Positions 25,700 to 35,931 of a DNA stretch of 64,000 bases are shown here, piece by piece. The position numbers were made by a program, and so were the translations under genes. Origin of the DNA: Macquaria australasica (lineage: Eukaryota; Chordata; Actinopteri; Centrarchiformes; Percichthyidae); assembly GCA_005408345.1 (NCBI GenBank), contig SEMN01000224.1, positions 626,501 through 690,500 of the forward strand, written 5' to 3'. The notes under the pieces were generated by a model. It was not told the DNA's origin, made no database searches, and saw nothing but the letters and a program-made list of their open reading frames with translations. Each line of letters opens with the position of its first letter. The first letter of the stretch is position 1.

Positions 25700-26140
25700 A
25701 AGCTGCACAGCAGTACAACATAGTGCTCACAAGTGTTGGAGCATTTTATATTTTTCAGGTGTGCCTGTTTGTGATGAAGCCACTACAGAAGCCTCGTACT
25801 ATCAGGAAACAGCTGTCCAGCTCTAATCTTTTTATGAGCGATATGCTGTTTTTAATGAAAGCCCTCGCAGCTCTCCACAATCAGCTAGCCATATCAGAGC
25901 TTATATTTCATCCTGCTATTGTGATGTCATCACCGGGCGCAGGCATAATACATAATTCCCTGTGTTATGACAAACTGTGGCCTCAGGCCAGAGAGGTATA
26001 TGAACGCTTTTGGGCCCATGTCAAGTCCATGCCATTTGTGCTGGAATAATCGCTCTCGGCTTGTTGGTGGATCATATGAAATAAGGGCTGGCGTCGAACA
26101 ACAAATAGGTCAGGGCTATTTGAATAAAAAGTGAACAAGT
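25700..26140. promoter_or_regulatory. Candidate conserved non-coding block with a 108-codon frame
   Basis: A complex, repeat-free stretch with GTGATGTCATCA (a CRE/AP-1-like palindrome near 25923), CATAATTC and CCATATCAG words. One plus-strand frame is open from 25723 to 26049. Its product has no recognisable domain, and I see no signal that marks it as translated. I favour regulatory DNA in which the open frame is incidental. Confidence 0.3.
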
Positions 26141-26179
26141 CAAATGAATGACTTTACAGCCGTTCAGATGCCTGTATTC

Positions 26180-26182
<3 letters not shown>

Positions 26183-26242
<60 letters not shown>

Positions 26243-26299
26243 TTCCCATCACTATCAAATACACATCTACACTCTTTCTCTCTCTCTCTCACTCACTCA

Positions 26300-26354
<55 letters not shown>
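26183..26354 (+). repeat. Compound microsatellite (CT)27 ... (ACTC)n (CA)n
   Basis: A pure 54-base (CT)n tract at 26183-26236 is followed by a short unique spacer. Another CT run, ACTC units and a (CA)n tract at 26302-26354 come next. Apparent reading frames through it are meaningless serine-leucine and threonine-histidine repeats. Confidence 0.95.
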
Positions 26355-26356
<2 letters not shown>

Positions 26357-26654
26357 TCAGTTCTCAAAATAGTAAGTAAGTACAGCAATGATGATCAGAA
26401 TAGTGATTTACCTACTTTGCATTCAACTGATACTGGTTAAGTAAGGAATACATCACAACTTGGTCACCTAAGCTGTTCACATTTTCGTGTTGTTTATTTT
26501 ATTTTATTTTTTGATTGATAAATAATAAGAACGACCACAGACTAAGAACAAATTATTGTAGCCATAGCAAGTGATGTTCAGCTGTTTTAAGTTTTAAGAA
26601 TGCCAGTAACACTGGTAGATATACTTGAATTGCAATAACATTCACTTGCCTAAG

Positions 26655-27175
26655 TATAGTATTCAGTATTCTTTATTGTTTTATTGTCAACAAAATCCAA
26701 GACCAAAACCAAAAATTAATTGATCTTACTAACAAGTACAATCTGTGTAGCCTTAAGTCTTATATAGCTTATTCCTCAATGCCGAGAGACGTCCATTGTT
26801 ATCCAAAAACTATTTCAAACACATCAGTGAGCTACACTGCTGTACCAGCTGACATGTTCCTCCATTAGCATGGACCTGGAGCCATTTGGTTTATTTTGTT
26901 GATTCCACATACAGTCTTGAAGATGTAAATTCTTACTAGCGCAACAAATGTGTATTAATCTGCGACTGAAAATGATCCCAAACAACTGCACCATGTAGTC
27001 CTGTGTTAGTATTGTTTGCTAAAAATGGGCTACGAAGCCCATCTGTTTTAGAAAATTACTGAGCCCTTTTTTAAAAATTAGTTTACATATTGTGTGACAC
27101 ATTTTTAAAGATTTACGTCTTGAGTAGAAACGAATGGGCTTGGGAGTGCCACAGACGGAGTAGGGACTGACACTT
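26655..27175 (+). repeat. Teleost interspersed repeat, intact relative of the 18.7-kb copy
   Basis: A long copy of a percomorph repeat that I recognise by TTATTGTCAACAAAATCC, ACTAACAAGTAC, TGACATGTTCCTCCATTAG, GAAAATGATCCCAAACAACT and the AAAGATTTACG...CCACAGACGGAGT ending. It supplies the uninterrupted order of the parts seen separately at 18733 and 19553. It is non-coding. Confidence 0.75.
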
Positions 27176-28552
27176 TGACTTTCTTTAAATTTGTTGTATA
27201 AAAGTGTTAATGCAGGACTCCCTGGTCCGTCCCAATAACTGACTTGATTGTCTGAAAAGCAAGACGGGCAGATGGTGGCTCCAGAGACGCAGGCTCCTTG
27301 TTGCTGTTTGCAGTGAGCTGGCCCCAACCTCCACTCTCTCTCAGCCCCAAAAATCTTTATCTGCTACATGATGCATGAAAGCACACTGTCTTCTCATACA
27401 ACTTTACATGACCCCTGACCCCATCTGCACAGATGCAATATGACCTAGCTGCCACCATCCATTTTGGCCTGTGGAGGAGATTCAATGAATTTTTATTATG
27501 CTGCATGTGTATGTCACTCGGTTTGGCTCTTTCTTTTGATCCTCATCGCGACCAGTGTGTCTTGAAAACACACCACTTGGCGCTCCAAAATGAAGATCTT
27601 GAGCCATTGCAAGACAGATCTTATGTCTTATATTATGTCTTTGAATTTTGTATTCTGAAATCTGAAGTAATCTGCACAATAGATAGCACATACTGGGTTT
27701 GTTTGTTTGTTTGTTTGTTTTATTACTTTAAATGACAATTCCAACAGGATTGTGGAAGGCAGATTTCCAACCATCCGTCCTGGCAAACTCAAGAGTGATA
27801 GATGGACATTTGAATTCCTGTCTTTTATTAATTTTGGCCATCTCAATTGACAATTTGGCATTGTCACTCGTAAAAAGCTTGCATGTGTTCAGATTTGTTC
27901 TTTCCAACAATTTCGGCCTATTGTGCTGATATTTTGGATGCTCTGCAATGGTTGTTAAAACTAGATTGAAAATGTTCTATAAACTGGGGAACTTTCAATT
28001 TCATGCATATTATTTTGAATTTTAAATGACCAACTTGTGTTTGCAATAATTTGTCTTCTGCATCAAAATGCAGCCTGCTAACTTTCATGGGACTGTGCAG
28101 GCATGATGGTTTCTAGGATATGTGGATGGACTGTCTGTCAGTCTGCACCACAGAGACACAGATGCCTGTGTGTTCCTCTGCCTTATTCCGTGTCTTTTTT
28201 TTTTTTGTTTCCCTCAGGAGCCTCTCAAATTGTCAGTGCCAGGCAACAACTATATGTTCCCCAGAGGGAGCCCAAATATCTAGGGAATCAGGCGTCATTT
28301 AGCCTGTAAGAGCCTTCTTCTTTCCCAGACACTCTGTATTGCCTTTTATTTCCCCCCTCTCTCTTCTTCTGTCTCTATCCTTTCTGCCTCTCAACAGTAC
28401 AAACATTCAGTCTCATTCCTTTCTCTTTGATTTCACCTTAGGTGGTCTCATTCATTCATTCTTCCTACCTCCTCACCTCCCAGCCCACCTTATTGATCAG
28501 TTTTTAATCTTTTTGTGTCTTATTGGACAATGATACATCACCGAATACGAGG
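27176..28552. other. Non-coding block
   Basis: Contains a (GTTT)n microsatellite at 27697-27721 and pyrimidine-rich DNA around 28190-28480. No gene was recognised. Confidence 0.5.
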
Positions 28553-28642
28553 CAGGGCTACAGCTAATGATTACTTTTATAATTGATTAAGATACCGGTA
28601 TAGATATTTTTTTTGATTCATCTGTTTAGCTATGAAGTGTAA
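28553..28642 (+). repeat. Teleost CAGGGCTGCAACTAATGATT repeat, short copy
   Basis: CAGGGCTACAGCTAATGATT, then TTATAATTGATTAAGATACC and ATTCATCTGTTTAG, is a diverged 5' piece of the element that is longer at 34612 and inverted at 33222. Confidence 0.6.
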
Positions 28643-28946
28643 AAAAAATCGATCTTGACCTCAAACTTGATCTTGAAAATCTCAGTATTTGTCAGTTACT
28701 CCATATCTTGTCTTTCATTGCTTTCTGAAACTGTGCACTGTACGTTATCTAGTCTTCTCACTCAAATCTTATCTCTGTCTGTTTCAGTATTCAATGAAAA
28801 CAATCTCCTTCTTAAGAGCACCAACTTTGATAGTCCACAAATAAATACCCATTATATTAAGTTCCATGATAAAAGTAATGTTCCTGCATGTATTTGTTTA
28901 TAATACAACAAAAAATAAAACTAGGGGTCCTTTTCCTGTAATTATG

Positions 28947-29605
28947 TGTTGTGTCTCGTCGGATTTGTTAAATGTATTTCATGTCATGTCCTAGTTTTAG
29001 TTTTATGTTAAGTTAAAGTCACTCACGTCTAGTCTCGTCCTGCACTTCCTGTTTTATTTTGTACTCACCTTTCCCTCTCGTTTCAGACCCTGACTTCCAC
29101 CCTTTGTGTGATTTTCCCGCCGTTGTGATTGTCTACCCCGCCCCTGATTGGTCTCACCTGTTTTCCCCTACCTCATGTATAAATTGTCCTTGTCTCCCTT
29201 TGTCCTGTGCCAGTTCGTCTTGTTCCGTCTGTGAAAAGAAGTGAGTCAAGCGTACCAGCAAGTTTCCATGTCCCAGGTTTCTGTATCAGTCCATGTTATT
29301 TTTTGATCCTCTTTGTGTGGGTTTTGTTTTGTACTTTTTGCATCCTCTTTGTGAGCGTTTTGTTTTGTACTTTTTGCATCCTCTTGGTGAGCGTTTTGTT
29401 TTGTACTTTTTGCATCCTCTTGGTGAGCGTTTTGTTTTGTACTTTTTTATAACCTCCTTGGGAGCGTTTTTGTTTGTACTTTGGTATATCCTCCTCGTGA
29501 GCGTTTTTTGTTGTGTCTACTTCAGTGAAAGATTTTTGATACACCTTACACGGTCTGAAGAGTCGTGCATTTGAGTCCACCAGTTTTGTGTCAGAGTTCG
29601 TGACA
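28947..29605 (+). mobile_element. Solo LTR (probably Gypsy-type), 659 bp, with 5-bp target duplication
   Basis: The segment begins TGTTGTGTCTCG and ends GTTCGTGACA, so it has the canonical TG...CA ends. It is flanked on both sides by the identical 5-mer TTATG (28942-28946 and 29606-29610). A CCAAT-type ATTGG word near 29146 and a TATAAA at about 29177-29182 lie in promoter order on the plus strand. No internal retroelement coding or second LTR is present, so this is what recombination between two LTRs leaves behind. Assignment to Gypsy rests on resemblance to fish LTRs of this texture, not on coding sequence. An internal 36-bp tandem array is annotated separately. Confidence 0.85.
29305..29520 (+). 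repeat. 36-bp tandem array inside the LTR, about six units
   Basis: Units read (C/G)ATCCTCTTGGTGAGCG followed by TTTTGTTTTGTACTTTTTG. The middle units are nearly identical and the last two have drifted. The period is divisible by three, so all frames stay open and encode 12-residue repeats, but there is no reason to think they are translated. Confidence 0.85.
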
Positions 29606-29610
29606 TTATG

Positions 29611-30955
29611 TTCTTAATATACTCTGAATACAAAAACGTACAGTGAAGTTAAGGAAGCATTATTTCTTTAGAGATATCAGGAAAGCCTCTTCCAACATTT
29701 AATTTCTTTGGGCTGTGATTTGACAGATGCCATAATAATAGGTCAACCAAATTTAAGCAGTGTGTTTTGCTCATAATTCATGAAGAAAACAGCTCCTAAT
29801 GAGCAGACACAAAGTGAGAGAAATCATGAGCATGATCTTGGTAGCACAATCAAGTGCTGCCTTTTGCAAGAGTGTGCTTTCATTTTAAGATTGGAACATG
29901 AGCTCCCCTTGCAATTCATTGCCATTGTGTTTTGGGAATGAAACCATTTATATCCCCACCTCCCTGGCGGGCCCCAAACAGATACATTGTTTAACTGTCA
30001 TAGATGACAGGGATAAAGCAGGGATAAGGACATAGTACTGTAACATGGTGCTGTGTGTGTGAATGTCTTTGTAAGTGCAGTGTATGCACTTACTGTGTTT
30101 ATATGACCGTACTTAAGAGAATGACTGTACAGAGTACCAGAGACAAGAAAGAGAGAGAGATAGATAGATAGAGATATATATATATATATAGCTGCGTTTT
30201 AACAGCACAATCGCAACTATAATGTGCGCAAGGTCAGTGAAGATTTAAACAAGCGCACTTGCTGTTTGTGCTCATACGTACAGAGCACTTGTGTGCAAAA
30301 AGGCTGAATGAAGTGAAAATTGAAAAGGGTTGTTTAAACATATAAAGGGATGATTAAGCATTGCTTTCTCAGCCGATCGCAACACTCATCTCATAGCTTG
30401 TTTTAGTGGCACATGGCAAAAATTAATCACCAAATGGAGAGCAGATACCAGACCATCTTCTCCTGGAAAATGATATTGTTGTCTGGGAGGTGGGAGTGCC
30501 AGAGCTTGCATATATGGCATCCAAATATGCAGCCAAATGAAGATGTGCCAATGTTTTTGGATGAAGATCTGGAGAAAAGGTTAGTGAAATAATAGAGAGG
30601 AGAGGGTTTTTTTCAATGTGTCCTCAGGATGTCAGCCTCCCCAAAATTTGAATCACTTAAAGTGATAGAATAAAAAGCTATAACCAACTAGTTTGATGTG
30701 CACAAAAGCAACACAAACTTGGATTGGATTGAGCATAATTTCTTCAAGATCTCCACAATAGATCATTGTGTGTAATGGTGTTGTGCTTTGGGGTGTGTGT
30801 GTGGGGGGGGGGGGGGTATATGTGTTCATTTAGGTGCGCACATAAAGTGATTGGTTTGTCAGCAGATCAAACACACATATGTTATATCCCTGCACATCTT
30901 GTTATAATTTAGATATAAATGCTTGCGTAACACATTCATACATGCCCCTCATATT

Positions 30956-31003
<48 letters not shown>

Positions 31004-31989
31004 AAAGCAACAGCTGTCAGGATGTGATGACTCAATTTCTTGACAAGCCTGGCACTGAGCAGCCATTTGGAAACTGAAGGAGATACTAGCTGATGAGGAA
31101 CTGACATTGCCTATTAATTCAAGCAAAGAAGTCTGTTTTATCCTGAGCGTGAAGAGAGCGCTATTCTGCTGCTTTTGTAGGTGGAAGTAGACACATTGAT
31201 TTTGGTGAATCTATAATCTTTTACCATTACACTGAACTCGGGCTGGCTTTCTACAGTGCAGTAACTGTATTGTCTTCTACTTACTACAGTGTCAACTGTG
31301 AAAGGAACAGCTAACTTGGAAGATTATTAGACAGGTTTCAGACAGGCCTGTACCGTATTTAAAATGATGCTCCACTGGCTTTGAAAGGTCGCTGTTTAAA
31401 GTTTGCACTTTTTCACGAAGGAGGGAGAATCGACAGCAGTTGTAATGGATCAGGGGTCATATAAATGGAAGTTGTCACAGCAGAAAAAAGTATCAAAACA
31501 TCTATAAAAGCTTGTCAAACCCCTTCTACAGTATGAAAAAAAAAAACACTTTGTAACTTTATGTACAGTATGTGAGTTTACAGTATGTGGGAGGCTCCAG
31601 AAAGATCTGATTCAAGGTCGTTCAGTGGACGTAATAGTGTCCTCTGTAGCTTATCTTCACTCAATCCCTGTATCGCAACTGACAGAGAGAAAATAGCCGC
31701 ATTCTATGTACAGTACAACACACACACACACACACACACTAATCTATTCCCTATGAGATATAGATAACCCCAGAAACCACAGGTAACACACAAACAAATC
31801 ACAAGAAGTTCACTTTATCAGCAGCCAAAGGAGACCTGGCAACCTGTCTCCTCGCTATTGTTAATCGTTCTTTCTCTCTCTCTCCAGCCTCCATCTGTCT
31901 TTCCCCCTTTTCCTACTCGCATGATCTCTCTCTCTTCCCTTCCCTCCCACTTTCTCCCTCCCTCTCTCACTCTTTCCTTGAAGCCTGCA
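29611..31989. other. Non-coding block with microsatellites
   Basis: Holds (GA)/(GATA)/(TA) at 30151-30190, a 14-base G run at 30803-30816, (TG)n followed by (AG)n at 30959-31003, (CA)n at 31718-31740, and pyrimidine-rich DNA at 31865-31980. No gene was recognised. Confidence 0.6.
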
Positions 31990-32207
31990 ATTTAATAACC
32001 TCAAGTGCTGTCAGAGGAGGCATTGAAAAATGGCTTCTATAAAACATAACGGCCTTAATCAGAGTGCGCCGAGGATTCTCCCTGCTGCCGCTGATTTCAC
32101 TCCCGCCCCCTTCCTCCCTCCCCCCAATCCCCGCCTCTAATGAATTAATGTTGAAATATGCAGGGGCTCAGTAGTCATTAGATGTGTGCCGTGAGACGTG
32201 ATTTAAG
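31990..32207 (+). promoter_or_regulatory. GC-rich promoter-like or conserved regulatory segment
   Basis: GC-box words CCCGCCCCC (32102-32110) and CCCCGCC (32129-32135) bracket a CCAAT (32124-32128). An AT homeodomain word TAATGAATTAATG follows at 32138. The segment runs into AAGATGGCTGCC (32205-32216), a very good YY1 match that also carries an ATG. No TATA box is obvious. CpG content is higher than in the surrounding DNA. This composition would fit a TATA-less promoter for the short spliced frame that follows, or a conserved enhancer. Confidence 0.4.
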
Positions 32208-32405
32208 ATGGCTGCCTTTATGTGTCTGCTGGGCAAGATGGAGCGGGACGGGCCTGGCTGGACAGTGACCACTCTCTGGTGAGGGTGATAGGTTGCCACA
32301 GGAGTATTTCTAACAAGAGTATTGTTGTTCTGTGGTTTTGTTTTGTTTCTTTTCAGGGAAAAGCAGAGACGTGCTTCAAATTGCAGGAATGTTGTCTTTG
32401 TGTGA
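32208..32405 (+). CDS. Candidate two-exon short protein (39 residues), unrecognised
   Basis: An ATG at 32208 in an AAGATGG context has an in-frame stop just upstream, so it would be a true start. The frame runs 71 nt to CTCTG|GTGAGG. It resumes at 32357 after TTTTCAG and stops at 32405. The splice preserves the frame, giving 39 residues that begin MAAFMCLLGKM. Read without splicing, the frame stops one codon into the intron. The intron has every signal expected of a teleost mini-intron. I recognise no domain, signal peptide or homologue. Alternatives are a 5' leader with an upstream frame, a non-coding RNA, or chance. A 126-codon minus-strand frame also overlaps (32168-32548) and looks meaningless. 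The GC-rich, CCAAT-bearing upstream segment supports transcription from here, but nothing proves it. Confidence 0.3.
32279..32356 (+). other. Candidate 78-bp mini-intron
   Basis: The donor GTGAGG follows CTG. A TTCTAAC branch-point match at about 32308-32314 lies some 45 nt before the acceptor. The pyrimidine/G stretch ends TTTGTTTCTTTTCAG. A length near 80 bp is a common intron size in teleosts. Both ends and the branch point are close to consensus, so a chance origin is less likely than for the other exon candidates here. Confidence 0.4.
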
Positions 32406-33221
32406 ATACAGCCATGTGTCAATTGGATGTGGGCTGATAAGTTCAGGAGATTCATGTCCTTTATCCGCTGGCTCATTGCGTGGCAATCTATGATAATACG
32501 TGTTTCTACCATGCCCTCAAAGCAGAGGGTAACTGCTCTGAGCTGCAATATTATGGCCCTGGTAGCAGGGTCGAACTGTGACGCTCTCTCAGCTCAGCTA
32601 AGCTGACGTCATGCTAAACTGATTGTCTTAATGTGCATGGTCATGTACTGTAGGTTTCTACAGAGGAAGCAACATTTCTAACGAGGATTTCTATATTCTT
32701 CTTTCATTACTTTTTAGCTTGTGTGTAGCATACTGTACAATAAGAATCCATTGGAGTCGTTTCACTCCTACACTCTTGCTCGTTAGTTTCATCTCATTAT
32801 CATTCATTTGAAATCCTGTTTCTTTCCACCTGATGAATTTAGTCCAATATGCACTCTCTTTTAGCTCTGTTTATGGTCTCTACCAACTCCTGAGGGAAAT
32901 ATCTGCCTCTTTAGCTGCTAAATGCTCCACTATGTTCACCAGCTAGTCGCTAACTATGTTTGTCTGACATTTGGTGTTGAGCAGGTAGTGCACAGTGGGT
33001 TTTTTTAGAGCTTTTTCGCAGACAGCTGCCTTCTTCGGCCGAAAATGACGCTATGAGAGCGGTGAGAGTGAACCAAAATGGATGACATTTGTATAGTTTG
33101 ATCAGTTTTAATGTTGCAAGGAAGGAAGTGTGAAAGAACATGCAGCCATGATAGGGCTGCATTTGCTGAAGAGGAAAACCATTTTTGCTGTGCCCCCATC
33201 AAGGGCTCTGACCTGTTCACA
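32406..33221. other. Non-coding block, no gene seen
   Basis: Unique-looking DNA downstream of the short spliced frame. No polyadenylation signal (AATAAA) close after the 32405 stop was noted, and no second plausible exon was found. Confidence 0.45.
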
Positions 33222-33405
33222 GTTAGTGCTGAAACAATCAGTCGATGAATCAGTTAGACAGAAAACAACTGGTAATAATGGATTAATAATTTAAGTAATC
33301 TCTAAACAAATTGGTCAAAACTTTTCTGGTTTGAGCTTCTCAACATGAATGTTGCTGACATAGTTTTCTACGATAATAAATTGGCTATAATCATTCTTTT
33401 AGATT
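33222..33405 (-). repeat. Teleost CAGGGCTGCAACTAATGATT repeat, inverted copy
   Basis: GTTAGTGCTGAAACAATCAG, then TTTGAGCTTCTCAACATGAA and TACGATAATAAATTGGC, is the reverse-complement arrangement of the element at 34612. It is diverged and truncated. Confidence 0.6.
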
Positions 33406-34611
33406 CTTTGTATAATCTACAGTGGTTTATTGGCACATTTTCAGTGGTTTTATTTTGCTTTTTTAATCTAACAGTAAACTATTTTTCATTCTTCAAAGTC
33501 TTAGTGTCATGGTGCTCATGTTGTCATCTTGAGATTGCTTTTCCAAATATGGTAATGGTTATATATTAATATTGTAATAAGTTCTCAATGAGAAAACTTA
33601 AAATGTAAAGGCTGTTAGTCATACATCTCATCAGCATGCTGTAAAGAGTTCCAGCCTTACCATCAAACATTCTTCAGACATGTTTTAAAAAAGGAACATC
33701 AAAGTGAAGATGCTGTAACTTTTCTGAACATTTTTTGACAATGTTTCATTACTGCTGGGCAGGTCTATAATCTATTTCCTTTGAGAATTCCTTCTTAAGT
33801 TGAGATCACACAATTACGAGAGCGCCCATTCTGACGGCAGGGCGGAAATTAATTAATAAATAAACACTGCATTTTTACATTCATCAACATGCGGTAAGAA
33901 TAGCTCTAATTATCACAGGTGAATTAACACTTTCATATTTGTGTCAAAAAATTAATTGTATCCCTTAACAGCTATTCCCAGGGGGAAGTTAAAGAAGAGA
34001 ATGGGGAAGGTAAAAGGAGAAAAAAAACAGTGCAGACCACCAGGAGTGCTAATTGATGCTTTCAAAGCCTTGCATCAGTGTTACCGTCTTTCCACAGGAG
34101 TGTACAGTGTCCCACAGAGAGATGCCGTAGGTAGAACCTTGTTACAAATACACAGATGTCAAGTCTTGATCTTCAAGACCTGGCAGGGAGGTTCTCTTCA
34201 TCTTCACTTAACCAGGCAAGCTAACTGAGAACAAGCTGTATTTAGAGCAGCAATAGTGTGAGGTAACTATTATAGTGAGACAGGACGTAACTACCTAAGT
34301 TATGTGTGGCATTTTTCCTGTTATTGCATGCCAGTTATGAATTTTGACTTTGTACAGTGTACAGATATTTATGTACAGGTAGATCTATCAATTATAGCAA
34401 AGGCCTCATGACTGTGTGCAATACGCCAACATGCGAGACAGAAAATACTGATTTTGTGATACAGTCCTTCTATAAAAGGTTGAAGCATACATATTGCACA
34501 CCAGCTCTGTATGGGGAGACAGAGAAAATAAGAGTCAAACTATGTTAAATTGCTCTAAGATCAATATCACCACACTAAAATCTTCCTTCACACATTTAGG
34601 TTAACTGTGAA
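33406..34611. other. Non-coding block between inverted repeat copies
   Basis: No gene recognised. A 90-codon frame at 33956-34228 has a lysine-rich start without domain character. Confidence 0.5.
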
Positions 34612-34870
34612 GCAGGGCTGCAACTAATGATTATTTTCATTATTGATTCATCTGTCAATTATTTTTCCGATGAATCGTTTCATCGTTTAGTTTTCAGAAC
34701 GCAGCGAAAAATGCCCATCATGAGTCCCCAGAGCCTGAGGTAATGTCTTCATATTGCTTATTTGTCTTGTCCAAAATCAAAAGATCATCAATTTGCTATC
34801 ATAAAAAACAGAGAAAGGCAGCAAATCCTCACATTTGAGAAGCTGGGACAAGGGAATGGTTATTGCAATG
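34612..34870 (+). repeat. Teleost CAGGGCTGCAACTAATGATT repeat, best copy
   Basis: Starts CAGGGCTGCAACTAATGATT, continues ATTTTTCCGATGAATCG and CCCCAGAGCCTGAGGTAATG, then CACATTTGAGAAGCTGGGA. This is a very widespread teleost element that I know from memory, here with its usual 5' start. It lies in opposite orientation to the copy at 33222, about 1.2 kb away. Confidence 0.75.
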
Positions 34871-35465
34871 TAGTTTCAGATAGTTTCAGCTCTACTTTGA
34901 AGTAATGTGTGTTCTTTTTTGATAAATACATTTTCCAGAAAAATAAAGTGTATTTTTGTTCTTCTGACTGACAGAATGGCTTAGTGGGCATGCCCTATAT
35001 GGGTGCCTTTAACTCTTCCCATTTTGTGCGTTAATGTCTGAGTGAATATCCTTGTACCTGAGCTGTGACTAAATGACAGAATGAGTGACTGTGAATGCAG
35101 GGATCACTTCATGAATGCGTACTAACGTGCATGTGTGGTCAACCCACCAGTGAATACCACTGCATTAGCTAGGCCATTAGCACATTTTGCTGTCTGTAGT
35201 GCCCGAGTGTTAGTGACACGTTTGGGTCCCCCCTCCACTTAGGCACCACACTTGATAGACAGGACTGACATGCCAGGTGACAGTAATGTCACTATTTGGC
35301 AGCGAGCAGTGCCACCGCTCTAGAGACTCCATGAGATGCAGTTTGTTGGTCTTCCATCTCAAAAAAATGTATATGTAAAATAAAAATAAAAATATATATA
35401 TAATGTCGTTTTACCCTTACAGTGTTACCCTTCTTCCCTCAGCTTGACAGTGAATACTCACTAGC

Positions 35466-35931
35466 CAGGTTTCCATCCCAATGTAGCACACATTTGAACC
35501 GAATTTTCAGAAAATCGGCAAAAGAAAATGCTCATTGTGTGCGTTTCCATCCACAACTGTTATGCGAATATTAGGAGTTGGTTCATCGAGGTAAGCAGTA
35601 GGTGTTGCTAATTCTCCAGTCAGGTGCCATTACACCATTGCAGAGAAAGAGGGTACAATGATATGACGTCAGTCAGTCAGTCAGTCAAGCCTCATATGGT
35701 GGGAAAAATGTTGAAAACGGATGGAAGTATGTCATTTCTGTTTGTTTCATACTGTAGCTTAAAGTCTCCTCATTGCTCCACACAGATCTAATGTTTTTAT
35801 CTGCCGCCTTTTATTGTTTCTTCAGTGGAGCGAAAGCTTCAGGGGACATTTAGGTCACATGCTTCATGTACGTCATGAGTAAGTCTGTTTCCATTGCACT
35901 TTGTCGCATTTTGCTTTTATCGATACACCAG
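35466..35931 (+). repeat. Teleost GTTTCCATCC-type repeat with (CAGT)n
   Basis: CCAGGTTTCCATCCCAATGT, then GTGTGCGTTTCCATCC, TTGGTTCATCGAGGTAAGC, CAGGTGCCATTACACCATTG and a closing CTGTTTCCATTGCACTTTG reproduce a percomorph non-autonomous element. It includes a small (CAGT)n tract at 35667-35687. The GAG|GTAAGC donor-like word inside is part of the repeat and should not be read as an exon end. Confidence 0.7.

Noticed and set aside
26144..26440. Frames of repeated SL and TH residues
   Set aside because: A translation of the (CT)n and (CA)n microsatellite.
29207..29580. Frames with 12-residue repeats on both strands
   Set aside because: Produced by the 36-bp tandem array inside the solo LTR; open frames follow from the period being divisible by three.
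32168..32548. 126-codon minus-strand frame over the 32-kb segment
   Set aside because: No domain character. The better-supported reading is the plus-strand spliced frame or regulatory DNA.
35575..35600. GAG|GTAAGC donor-like site
   Set aside because: Part of a teleost repeat whose consensus carries this word; no acceptor partner.
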